DNA of 13,868 nt. It comes from an uncultured Prevotella sp. Its GTDB lineage: Bacteria > Bacteroidota > Bacteroidia > Bacteroidales > Bacteroidaceae. A program made the translations under genes and the position numbers. Under the pieces are notes generated by a model. It was not told the origin of the DNA. It worked only from the letters and a program-made list of their open reading frames with translations, and did no database searches. The DNA lies in contig CAKQFF010000033.1 of the NCBI GenBank assembly GCA_934230685.1, positions 1 through 13,868 of the forward strand. Direction: 5' to 3'. Below are positions 7,062 to 13,473 of the stretch, piece by piece (position 1 is the first letter of the stretch; each line of letters begins with the position of its first letter).

Positions 7062-8159
7062 TCATTTCCGGCATACGCCGCGCAACACTTCGGCAATCTC
7101 CTTTGCACACTGTCGGTCGTTGAACTTCTGTTCGGCAATCTCTCTTCCGCGTCTGCCCATGCGTTTGGCTTCTTCTGGATGTGTGGCGAGATAGTCGATG
7201 GCGTGTTGCCAACCCTCCACATCGCCGTAGTCAACGGATATTCCACAACCTTCATTGTCGAAGTCGACGGGTATTTGCGGATTGCGGCTACATATCATGG
7301 GCAGTCCGAGGGCAAGAGCCTCCACTACGGTTGTAAGTCCTGCCGTATAGCGTGTGTGTTTGCAGCATATCGCCACACACGATGCACGCGCCACATCAAG
7401 GGCAATCTCGTAGGGCAACAGTCCGCATATCTTCTTCACGTTGATATTGGATGCCGGATTAAGGCTGTTGACAGCATCGAGGTTGGGATTGGGTATCGAG
7501 GGGTTGGGGTTTATTCCTATATATAGGTTGAGGCTTCGTCCGGTGTGGTTGAATGCCTCGATTAGTGTCTTTTGGTCGCGTTGTTCCTTGCCGGTGGCAA
7601 TGAATGTGAAGTCGTCGCTATGGCTTGCCTCCTTGTCCGTTGTTTGGCTTTGGGTCTTTTCCAAAATATGGTCGTAGAAGTCGAGGTCGGCTCCCCAATG
7701 TCCCACAACCATTCTTTCGGGATTGGCTTTTGGCGAGGAGAGCGAGTCGTTTACGAGTTTCTGCGAAAAGAAGATGAGCCGGTCCATGCCTTTATAGAAC
7801 AGTCTGCCTCCCCACTCGCGCAGTCGGCTTCGTGGAGTTGCAATAGGCTGATGGTGCCACACTACGATGGGTTTGCTGAATAAGTGCAGGGCACGCAGCA
7901 GGATGAGCAGTTCCAGTCCCTTGTAGTGGGTGGCATAGATGGCGTCGATATGCTCGCGGCATGTTAGCACTCGCCATGCTGTGTGCAGGGCAGAGCGAAG
8001 GCGCGAAAGGTCGTGGCTTGGTGAGCGATGGTAGACCACTTCGATGCCATTGTCGGGCAAGTGGCAAGCGCCATAAAGGAAATGCGATGGAAACTCGCCG
8101 TCCTTCATTCGGCGCAGACAATACTGTATGTTCTGGGTGTGATAAAAATATACTTTCAT
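7062..8159 (-). CDS. GT4-like (GT-B fold) glycosyltransferase
   Basis: This 365-aa protein is expected to transfer a sugar from a nucleotide donor to a growing glycan at the cytoplasmic membrane face. The C-terminal Rossmann domain shows FIATGKEQRDQKTLIEAF at 186-203, a common GT4 strand-helix start with Lys191. It also has the acceptor-glutamate region YTAGLTTVVEALALGLP at 271-287, in which Glu280 takes the place of the second Glu of the usual EX7E motif. A short Asn/Pro-rich stretch (217-239) interrupts the domain. The open frame runs 241 codons further upstream, but that part is antisense-frame reading of the neighbouring gene. The ATG at 8159 overlaps the TGA of the upstream GT2 gene (ATGA), which settles the start. 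Donor and acceptor sugars cannot be read from sequence. Confidence 0.88.
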   Translation of the reverse strand: MKVYFYHTQNIQYCLRRMKDGEFPSHFLYGACHLPDNGIEVVYHRSPSHDLSRLRSALHTAWRVLTCREHIDAIYATHYKGLELLILLRALHLFSKPIVVWHHQPIATPRSRLREWGGRLFYKGMDRLIFFSQKLVNDSLSSPKANPERMVVGHWGADLDFYDHILEKTQSQTTDKEASHSDDFTFIATGKEQRDQKTLIEAFNHTGRSLNLYIGINPNPSIPNPNLDAVNSLNPASNINVKKICGLLPYEIALDVARASCVAICCKHTRYTAGLTTVVEALALGLPMICSRNPQIPVDFDNEGCGISVDYGDVEGWQHAIDYLATHPEEAKRMGRRGREIAEQKFNDRQCAKEIAEVLRGVCRK

Positions 8160-9241
8160 TTCTTTCCAACGAGATAGCTGTAGTTGTATACCTGCATAAA
8201 CGGGTGGAGTAGGGCGCGCACGAGAGCCACGGGGTCTTTCTCGTGGGTGTAGAATATCATGTGGCGGTATTTCACGTAGTATCGCCACATCTTCAGCAAG
8301 TCGCCCATGCCCCGTCCGCATTCTGCGTTGAGCAGACGTATGCCGTCGGCAAATATTCGGTTGTCGGCTGTTGGCACATTTGCGGCATCTTTTTCTTTTG
8401 CTGACTGTGATTTGGCATAGGAACTTGCGTAAAGTTCCATCGACTTGCGCCATACCCATTCCAGAAACTCGCGCCTTGCCGCAAAATGGGCGTTCATCCA
8501 AGGCTTCACGCTTCGCCAATGTCTCATGCCATACCATATCATATATATGGCGTTGTCGGCTGTGCGCACTCGGTGGCTGTCGAACTTCACGTAGGTGGCT
8601 GCCTCCTCGTATCGGCGTTGCTTCACGAGCACTCGGTCGATGAGCACAATACTGTCGAGGGCGGCAGCTGCTGTGGCTGTCATCACGTCGTAGCAAGTGC
8701 GGCGGTAGATTTCGGGATGTTCCTTCTCTGTCGGTATGTAGTCGAGCAGAGAGCGGCGCAGCATTTGGCAATGGCCCATCATCGAGGCGTAGAAGAGTCG
8801 GATGAGATTGCAATTGGGGCGGCGGCTGTCGTAGCGTATCGGAGCGCCAGTCTCGCTGAATGGCTCCGACCGGCACACGCACATCATCTTGCTATCGGCC
8901 ATTGCCGCAGCCTGTTCCTCAAGTTTTGTGGGCAACCAGATGTCGTCTTGGTCGCTCACAGCTATCAGCTCACCCTCGGCACGCCGCATGGCTGAGAAGA
9001 AATTGAGGTTGATGCCTTGCTGCGAGGCGTTCTGGTATATGCGGAATGCCACTCCATCAGGAGCCTTTTGGGCATATTCGTTGAGCACCGCCATCGTGTC
9101 GTCGGTGCTGCGGTCGTCCTGCACCACTATTTCGAGCGGCAGTAGAGTCTGCGAGAATATTGAGTCGAGTTGCTCGCGCAGATGACGTGAAGCGCCATTG
9201 TAGGTGCACATCACCACGGAGATATTGCTGTTCTGTTTCAT
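8156..9241 (-). CDS. GT2-family glycosyltransferase
   Basis: This 361-aa GT-A-fold enzyme has a classic GT2 N-terminus: SVVMCTYNG at 8-16, VVQDDRSTDDT at 39-49 (nucleotide-binding acidic pair), and SDQDDIW at 96-102 containing the metal-binding D-x-D. The QDDIW form is typical of rhamnosyl- or galactofuranosyl-like GT2 enzymes of surface polysaccharide loci, but that does not fix the sugar. The C-terminal third (after about 270) is basic and aromatic-rich without a clear membrane helix. It is the first gene of the leftward block and has a good promoter directly upstream (9250-9280). It overlaps the next GT gene by 4 bp, so the pair probably acts on the same glycan. Confidence 0.92.
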   Translation of the reverse strand: MKQNSNISVVMCTYNGASRHLREQLDSIFSQTLLPLEIVVQDDRSTDDTMAVLNEYAQKAPDGVAFRIYQNASQQGINLNFFSAMRRAEGELIAVSDQDDIWLPTKLEEQAAAMADSKMMCVCRSEPFSETGAPIRYDSRRPNCNLIRLFYASMMGHCQMLRRSLLDYIPTEKEHPEIYRRTCYDVMTATAAAALDSIVLIDRVLVKQRRYEEAATYVKFDSHRVRTADNAIYMIWYGMRHWRSVKPWMNAHFAARREFLEWVWRKSMELYASSYAKSQSAKEKDAANVPTADNRIFADGIRLLNAECGRGMGDLLKMWRYYVKYRHMIFYTHEKDPVALVRALLHPFMQVYNYSYLVGKK

Positions 9242-9249
9242 TATTTTGC

Positions 9250-9280
9250 AAAGTTAGTGCAAACCAAGCATAATACAAAG
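9250..9280 (-). promoter_or_regulatory. Bacteroidetes promoter for the leftward GT block
   Basis: On the minus strand a -33 TTTG (9277-9280) and a -7 TAACTTTG (9250-9257) are separated by 19 bp, the standard spacing for the primary sigma factor of Bacteroidetes. The -7 box ends 8 bp before the ATG at 9241, so the mRNA leader would be very short. Confidence 0.7.
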
Positions 9281-9333
9281 CAAGTAACAAATTAATTCGT
9301 CTTGACTGTGGCGCGTATTTCAACTATTTTGTT

Positions 9334-9341
9334 TAAATTTG
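9334..9341 (+). promoter_or_regulatory. Candidate -7 box TAAATTTG before the 9402 gene
   Basis: TAAATTTG matches TAnnTTTG and lies 60 bp before the ATG at 9402, in the 160-bp divergent gap. No TTTG lies at the expected -33 distance, so the match is partial. The predicted leader would begin with the hairpin at 9341-9372. Confidence 0.4.
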
Positions 9342-9372
9342 CGTCATGTAACGTCATGCACTCGCGTGACGC
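9341..9372 (+). other. Inverted repeat in the leader of the 9402 glycosyltransferase
   Basis: GCGTCATG (9341-9348) pairs with CGTGACGC (9365-9372), giving 8 bp with one G-T wobble and a 16-nt loop. A second CGTCATG copy at 9352-9358 can compete for the same 3' arm, so two mutually exclusive hairpins are possible. It could be an operator or a leader structure. Function is unknown. Confidence 0.5.
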
Positions 9373-9401
9373 TTGAACTTTAAAAACCAAATACACACTA
9401 T

Positions 9402-10421
9402 ATGGCTCTACAACCCTATAAGACCGACGTTGCCGTGCTCATCCTTTTCTTCAACCGTCCCGACCATCTGCAGCAGGTGTTCGACGAGGTGCGCAAGGCG
9501 CGTCCATCACGCCTCTTCCTCTATCAGGACGGACCGCGTGGCGAGCGTGACATGGCAGGCATAGAAGCTTGCCGACAAGTGGTGGCCGACATCGACTGGC
9601 AATGCGAGGTTCACCGCAAGTATCAGGAGCGCAACTATGGCTGCGACCCCTCGGAATACATATCCCAGAAATGGGCGTTCTCCGTTGTCGACCGTTGCAT
9701 TGTGCTTGAGGATGATGATGTGCCGTCGCAGTCGTTCTTCACTTTCTGCAAGGAGATGCTCGACCGCTATGCCGATGATGAGCGTATATGGATGATTGCC
9801 GGATTCAATCCCGAGGAGCAGGTGGACAGTCCGCATGATTATCTCTTCACCTCGGTGTTCTCCATTTGGGGATGGGCGTCGTGGCGTAGGGTAATAGACA
9901 AGTGGGATGCTAATTACGCTTTCCTCGACCAGCCCGACTCCATGCGCCAGCTCAACGCCTTGATGCGCCAGCGCGGATATTGCCGCGACACTCTGCGTGC
10001 TTGCTACGACCACCGTGCTTCGGGCAAGGAGTATTACGAGACTATATTCTGGGCGTCGATGGTGATGAACTCCGGTCTCGCCATTATGCCAACGCGCAAT
10101 ATGATTAATAATCTCGGTGCCACCGAAGGCTCTACCCACTACACGGGTTCGCTGCTTACTATGCCGCGCCGTCTGCGCCGACTCTTCACCATGCAGAGGT
10201 TTGAGCTTGAAGGCGAGGTGCGCCATCCGCAATACATTATAGAAGATGTGGAATTTAAGGAGAAAGTCTACCGCACTTATGCCTATGGTCATCCGTGGAT
10301 TAAGGCAGGCCGCTCCTTGGAAGAGCTGTGGCTGAACCTGCGCTACGGCAACTTCGCACATATCGGACGCTCAATCATGCGTCGCGTGGCAAAAATTATC
10401 GGCAAGGACCGCCATTGGTAA
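9402..10421 (+). CDS. Glycosyltransferase, GT-A fold (GNT-I-like)
   Basis: This 339-aa protein begins with a nucleotide-sugar transferase fold: VAVLILFFNRPDHL at 10-23, LFLYQDGPRG near 38-47, and VVDRCIVLEDDDVPS at 95-109. The EDDD at 103-106 serves as the metal-binding D-x-D. The later segment SIWGWASWRR is characteristic of bacterial proteins similar to the GNT-I family and DUF-type sugar transferases. No membrane segment is apparent. The ATG at 9402 is the first start that gives the conserved N-terminus. The gene is the only one of the five GTs on the plus strand, divergent from the GT2 at 9241 and convergent with the GT2 ending at 10480. It probably adds one sugar to the same glycan, but its acceptor is not known. 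Confidence 0.88.
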   Translation: MALQPYKTDVAVLILFFNRPDHLQQVFDEVRKARPSRLFLYQDGPRGERDMAGIEACRQVVADIDWQCEVHRKYQERNYGCDPSEYISQKWAFSVVDRCIVLEDDDVPSQSFFTFCKEMLDRYADDERIWMIAGFNPEEQVDSPHDYLFTSVFSIWGWASWRRVIDKWDANYAFLDQPDSMRQLNALMRQRGYCRDTLRACYDHRASGKEYYETIFWASMVMNSGLAIMPTRNMINNLGATEGSTHYTGSLLTMPRRLRRLFTMQRFELEGEVRHPQYIIEDVEFKEKVYRTYAYGHPWIKAGRSLEELWLNLRYGNFAHIGRSIMRRVAKIIGKDRHW

Positions 10422-10453
10422 AATGGCGGCTCTTGCCGCTTTTACTTTTTTTA
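10409..10453. terminator. Terminator between convergent glycosyltransferase genes
   Basis: GCGGC-TCTT-GCCGC (10426-10439) is followed by TTTTAC and T7 on the plus strand, and by CATTTTA on the minus strand, so it can act in both directions. A second hairpin pairs CCGCCATT at the 3' end of the coding region (10409-10416) with AATGGCGG (10422-10429), enclosing the stop codon. It would compete with the terminator stem. Confidence 0.75.
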
Positions 10454-10479
10454 TTGCCTATAGCTTCTTTGGGGCCTTT

Positions 10480-11262
10480 CTATTTCTTCAGCACAGCTCT
10501 TGCCACAAACCATATGTGCATCAGTATGGTCGGCATCAGTCCGTAGTGGTGGCTCATCACATTGAAACGCTCTATGAGCGAGGCTCGGTGGTTCTTGTTG
10601 GTCATGCCTCCGTCGAGATAGTTCACCACCACCTCGGGCAATCGCAGTAGCGGCAACCCCTCTTTCTCGGCGCGTTTCATCACTCTGATACACCAGTCAA
10701 CATCGGCAGAGAAACGGTATTTCAGGTTGTATGGCTCTGCCTTGGCAATGTCGGTGCGCACGTAGAAAGCCTGGTGGCATACAAGCATGCCATGTTTGAA
10801 AGATCGCCATGTCAAGTTGTCGGGCGGAGCCAAGCGGCGTGGGCGCAACAGCTCGCCGTTGTTGTCGACGATGTTGGTGTCGCCATATAGCACGGCCGGC
10901 AATCGTCCGTCCGAGCGTTCGTTCACGTCGTTTGAGATGTTTTCGAGTGTCTCGTCTGTCGGCAGCACGTCTCCGGCGTTGAGAAACACCACATAGTCGC
11001 CCGTCGCGAGCTGCAATCCCTTGTTCATGGCATCGTAAAGTCCGCGGTCGGGTTCTGATTTTATTATAATGTCGTGCTCGGTCTCCTCTTCGGCGCTGCG
11101 CCTTCGGTAGGCCTCTGCCATTGCCACGGTGGAGTCTTTCGACGCTCCATCGACAATGATGTGTTCTATCTGCCCCCACGTTTGCGACATGACGCTGTCG
11201 AGAGTGCGCTGCAATACCTCCGAGGCGTTGTAGGTGCAGGTGATTATTGAGAATTTTATCAT
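10480..11262 (-). CDS. GT2-family glycosyltransferase (WcaA/PGL-type)
   Basis: This compact 260-aa GT2 enzyme shows SIITCTYN at 5-12, VDGASKDST at 37-45 (nucleotide binding), SEPDRGLYDAMNKG at 69-82 and FLNAGDVL at 93-100. In the last motif N-A-G-D replaces the usual D-x-D, which is common in this subfamily. RFSADVDWCIRV in the second half contains the acidic residues of the acceptor region. The length is normal for a single-domain GT2. It lies 15 bp downstream of the GT4 gene on the same strand, so the two form an operon that ends at the terminator near 10426-10453. The sugar transferred is unknown. Confidence 0.92.
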   Translation of the reverse strand: MIKFSIITCTYNASEVLQRTLDSVMSQTWGQIEHIIVDGASKDSTVAMAEAYRRRSAEEETEHDIIIKSEPDRGLYDAMNKGLQLATGDYVVFLNAGDVLPTDETLENISNDVNERSDGRLPAVLYGDTNIVDNNGELLRPRRLAPPDNLTWRSFKHGMLVCHQAFYVRTDIAKAEPYNLKYRFSADVDWCIRVMKRAEKEGLPLLRLPEVVVNYLDGGMTNKNHRASLIERFNVMSHHYGLMPTILMHIWFVARAVLKK

Positions 11263-11277
11263 TTCCTTTTTACCTTA

Positions 11278-12552
11278 TTATATTATATATCGTTTTAGAG
11301 CGATAAGTTCATTGTATACTTCTATATATCGCATCGCCACACTCTGCTGTGAGTAGTTATGGGCCACTTTGCGCAGGCATGCTTCGCTAAGTTTGGTGCG
11401 GTCGGCATCCTCCAAAACCCATCTTATTCCCTCGGCAAGGTCGGCTGAGTCCTTGAAATTGGCAAGGTAGCCGGTGTTGCGATGCTCTATCATCTCGGGT
11501 ATTCCGCCCACACGGAATCCTACAGACGGCACTCCGCATGCCATTGATTCCATTATTGTGTTTGGCAAGTTGTCCTCAAGCGATGGCAGCACATACACGT
11601 CCGAAGCGTTGTAGATGCTTGCAATCTTGTGCTCGTCGGATACGTATCCCAATGGATAGGCTGGCAAGGCAAGCTCGTTGCTCACTTGCTCGGCATTGCC
11701 TCCAAGCACAGCTACCGACGTGTTTTCCTTCATTTCGGGATGCTCTGCTGCAAGGCGGTTTACGGCATCGATGAAATAAGCCACGCCCTTGCGCTCGTCG
11801 GTCACCTTCTGCGAAACGAATAATATTATGCGTCCCTCGGTTGGCAATCCCACCTTAAGACGTGCCTCGCGCTTGTCGGCAGGGCAGAAAACGTGGCTGT
11901 CGATGGAATTAGGAATTGCCGACACTCGCTGTGCCTTTAGCAATGAGCTTTGCTTGGCTTGGGTCTCAAGCCATCGGCTGCATGTCACGAAGTGGATGTT
12001 GCTGCCTTCGTAGAGTCGGTTCTTGCGTTCCCACACCTTGTGCGAGAGGTCGTGGGCAGAACCGTGCAGGGGCAGCAACGGGCAGTTGTGGCAAGTGGTG
12101 CGGAATGCTGAGCATGTGCGGGCATAATGGCAAATGCCAGTGGCGGGCCATAAGTCGTGCATGGTCCACACCACGGGTTTGCCGCTGCGCAATATCTTGC
12201 GTATCGACTTCAACGACAGCATGCCCTGGTTTATCCAGTTCAGGTGTATCACGTCTGCCTCGCGGAATTCGGGCAGATTGGTTATGTCGCTGCCGGCATT
12301 GGCTATGTCTATCTCGAAGAGATGTTCCTTGTGGAACCGCAGATGGAGGAACACCATGAGTCGCTCCCATAGGAAATGCCACTTCACGGCCCATTTGTGG
12401 GAGAGTGGCACAATGCTGATTTTATCAGTCTGCTTGTCGCCGACGAGCATCTTGGCTTTCACCCCGTTGTTGTTCAGGGCTTCCATCAGACGGTTGGCTG
12501 CTACGGCGGCTCCACCGGTCTTTTCGCTTGTGTTTACAATGAGTACTCGCAT
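11278..12552 (-). CDS. GT4-family glycosyltransferase with Cys cluster
   Basis: This 424-aa GT-B enzyme begins MRVLIVNTSEKTGGAAVAAN, with the glycine-rich acceptor loop. The donor domain has FVSQKVTDERKG at 245-256 and PSLEDNLPNTIMESMACG at 323-340. The usual EX7E is present as Asp327-x7-Glu335. An insertion in the N-terminal domain holds four cysteines (141, 147, 154, 157), in the arrangement C-H-Y, C, then C-H-N-C-P, which recurs in this Bacteroidetes-type GT4 subgroup and could bind a metal. It is the first gene of a two-gene operon with the GT2 at 10480-11262. A TAAGTTTG box lies 19 bp before the ATG. Likely cytosolic or membrane-peripheral; substrates unknown. Confidence 0.9.
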   Translation of the reverse strand: MRVLIVNTSEKTGGAAVAANRLMEALNNNGVKAKMLVGDKQTDKISIVPLSHKWAVKWHFLWERLMVFLHLRFHKEHLFEIDIANAGSDITNLPEFREADVIHLNWINQGMLSLKSIRKILRSGKPVVWTMHDLWPATGICHYARTCSAFRTTCHNCPLLPLHGSAHDLSHKVWERKNRLYEGSNIHFVTCSRWLETQAKQSSLLKAQRVSAIPNSIDSHVFCPADKREARLKVGLPTEGRIILFVSQKVTDERKGVAYFIDAVNRLAAEHPEMKENTSVAVLGGNAEQVSNELALPAYPLGYVSDEHKIASIYNASDVYVLPSLEDNLPNTIMESMACGVPSVGFRVGGIPEMIEHRNTGYLANFKDSADLAEGIRWVLEDADRTKLSEACLRKVAHNYSQQSVAMRYIEVYNELIALKRYII

Positions 12553-12571
12553 AGATTTTCTTTATATGGCA

Positions 12572-12579
12572 CAAACTTA
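12572..12579 (-). promoter_or_regulatory. Candidate -7 box TAAGTTTG for the GT4/GT2 operon
   Basis: The minus strand reads TAAGTTTG, matching TAnnTTTG, 19 bp before the ATG at 12552. No clear TTTG is seen at the -33 distance. Confidence 0.45.
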
Positions 12580-12798
12580 CTCATTTTTTCCCGATTTCCG
12601 CTCATTCCACCCATATTTTTCTACATTTATATATTATAAGGTGATTATTGGTTAGTAAATGCTGTTTAAACCATAGGTAAACTTACGGATTAAAAGCAAA
12701 ATAGCCGAATAAATACTAATCAGTTGTGTGTGTTCGGGCACATTGTGTTGATATATATCAATAAAAAGGCTTAAAGCGATATATTATCATATAAAACG
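12580..12798. other. AT-rich intergenic stretch with a 14-bp palindrome
   Basis: No coding region is supported here. The only distinct element is the perfect palindrome TTGATATATATCAA at 12748-12761, ending 37 bp before the -33 box of the next promoter, where an operator could sit. A GTTTAAAC palindrome is at 12664-12671. The rest is AT-rich without recognisable structure. Confidence 0.5.
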
Positions 12799-12829
12799 CT
12801 TGCAGGTTCAGAAAAAGTTAGTACCTTTG
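12799..12829 (+). promoter_or_regulatory. Strong Bacteroidetes promoter of a small RNA/peptide unit
   Basis: A -33 CTTG (12799-12802) and a -7 TACCTTTG (12822-12829) are spaced 19 bp. The extended boxes CTTGCA and TACCTTTGCATC are identical to those of the rRNA promoter at 13726-13761. Transcription should start near 12836. Confidence 0.8.
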
Positions 12830-12930
12830 CATCGTCAAAAGGTTAATAGATTGTTTAGGTTAGTAGTAATAGATTTAGGTTTTTAGTTATTAGGTTTAAG
12901 GTAAATTGAACGATTGTTTAACAGGTAACT

Positions 12931-13008
12931 ATGAGGACCCGTGAGGATCTTCATCAATTACGAAAAGGATTTTTAGTTAAACATAGGCTTTACGGTACTG
13001 CTCGTTGA
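12931..13008 (+). CDS. Possible 25-aa basic peptide (small ORF)
   Basis: ATG at 12931 to TGA at 13006-13008 gives 25 residues beginning MRTREDLHQLRKG and ending LYGTAR. It is rich in Arg/Lys (net positive) with no hydrophobic segment. It is not a family I recognise. For it: it lies inside a strongly promoted, terminated transcript, downstream of a C-free unstructured leader. Against it: the start codon sits in a predicted 7-bp hairpin stem, the 3' end runs through the terminator stem and stops in its loop, and a frame of this size can arise by chance. It could also be a regulatory leader peptide, but no downstream gene is present to be controlled. Confidence 0.3.
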   Translation: MRTREDLHQLRKGFLVKHRLYGTAR

Positions 13009-13030
13009 GAGTGGTGCCGTAATTTTTTTT
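12990..13030 (+). terminator. Intrinsic terminator of the small transcript
   Basis: TTACGGTAC (12990-12998) pairs with GTGCCGTAA (13014-13022), 9 bp with one wobble, and eight T residues follow at 13023-13030. The 15-nt loop contains the stop codon of the small ORF and could form an extra CTC/GAG pairing. Confidence 0.88.
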
Positions 13031-13043
13031 GTATATACGCTAT

Positions 13044-13087
13044 AAATATTTTTCTCTGCCGAGAGAAAAATATTTTTCTGCCGAGGG
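13044..13087. repeat. Nested palindromes within a 24-bp direct repeat
   Basis: A perfect 14-bp stem pairs 13044-13057 with 13062-13075 around the loop GCCG. Its 3' half overlaps a second perfect palindrome, AGAAAAATATTTTTCT (13064-13079). The left arm plus loop (13044-13065) is repeated with a 2-base deletion at 13068-13087, sharing AAATATTTTTCT and GCCGAG. As RNA it would be a hairpin with a T-rich tail, so a backup terminator is possible. As DNA it could be a protein-binding site or a small dispersed repeat. Confidence 0.85.
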
Positions 13088-13219
13088 AATAAAAAAATTC
13101 ATGTTGAAAAAGAAGTGGTGAAGCAGGGGATATGGTTAGGATGCCATGGCAGAACTGTGCCTTCTCGTGTTCCATCTCGACCAGAAATAGTGAATTTCCA
13201 TGTTTTTTTTTATAGTTAT
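13088..13219. other. Intergenic stretch without supported gene
   Basis: Nothing coding is supported. The only symmetric element seen is the 10-bp palindrome TGCCATGGCA at 13142-13151. A T9 run (13203-13211) precedes the repeat array. Confidence 0.5.
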
Positions 13220-13473
13220 TTCTCGATAGGCTCTCGATAGCTTCTCGATAGGTTCTCGATAGCTCTTCGATCGTTCTCCGTTCATCCTCCGTTGTTCCTC
13301 CGTTCATTCTCCGATAAAGTAACGGAGATCGAACGGAGATCGAACGAAGAACGAACGAAGAATGAAAGAATGATGAACGGAGAATGAACGAGAGGTGAAC
13401 GGAGAACGTTCGAAGAACTATTGAATGGTTGTCGAGGGATGATCGAGAAATGAATGGGGGATCGGTAGAATAA
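13220..13473. repeat. 11-bp-periodic repeat array in two opposed arms (long imperfect inverted repeat)
   Basis: The left arm is nine contiguous 11-bp units from 13220 to 13318: four of type TTCTCGATAGS, one transition unit, then units of type TCTCCGTTCAT. After one base (13319) the right arm runs from 13320 in exact 11-bp register, with about nine clear units of type GAACGGAGAAY to 13418 and four or five decayed units to about 13473. The right-arm units are the reverse complement of the left-arm units. Both arms change from CGGAGA-type near the centre towards TCGAGAA-type at the outside. TCTCCG (13308-13313) and CGGAGA (13323-13328) close the centre around 9 bases, and successive units pair over most positions with 1-3 mismatches each. 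No conserved reading frame crosses it. Confidence 0.92.

Larger units (their letters stand above)
12836..13030 (+). ncRNA. Small transcript of about 195 nt bounded by promoter and terminator
   Basis: The predicted start follows the promoter at 12799-12829 and the end is the intrinsic terminator at 12990-13030, so this is a closed unit with no further gene inside the terminator. The 5' part (12837-12910) contains no C at all and holds TTAGGTT three times (12855, 12875, 12890). Then an 8-bp stem pairs 12915-12922 with 12976-12983, enclosing a 7-bp hairpin 12931-12937/12948-12954. A 25-codon ORF lies at 12931-13008. It might be a pure regulatory RNA, a small mRNA, or both. The layout recalls the Bacteroidales-1 RNA motif and 6S RNA candidates, but I cannot confirm either. 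Confidence 0.6.

Noticed and set aside
8160..8882. 241-codon N-terminal extension of the GT4-like gene at 7062-8159
   Set aside because: The extension lies wholly within the GT2 gene in another frame, has low-complexity Arg/Pro content and no fold signature. The ATGA overlap at 8156-8159 fixes the real start.
9507..10361. 284-codon minus-strand open frame opposite the 9402 glycosyltransferase
   Set aside because: It is a codon-bias shadow of the real plus-strand gene, which has clear GT motifs. The antisense product has none.
12799..13030. Attenuator or riboswitch controlling a downstream gene
   Set aside because: No protein gene follows the terminator before the rRNA promoter at 13726, so there is nothing in the window for it to control in cis.
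12990..13307. 105-codon minus-strand open frame
   Set aside because: It runs through the 11-bp repeats, the T9 tract, the palindromes and the terminator of the small transcript. Its protein-like Glu/Arg-rich start is only the repeat read in frame, and it resembles no family.
13220..13473. CRISPR array
   Set aside because: Units are contiguous 11-mers with no spacers of constant length, they invert at the centre, and no cas gene is present.
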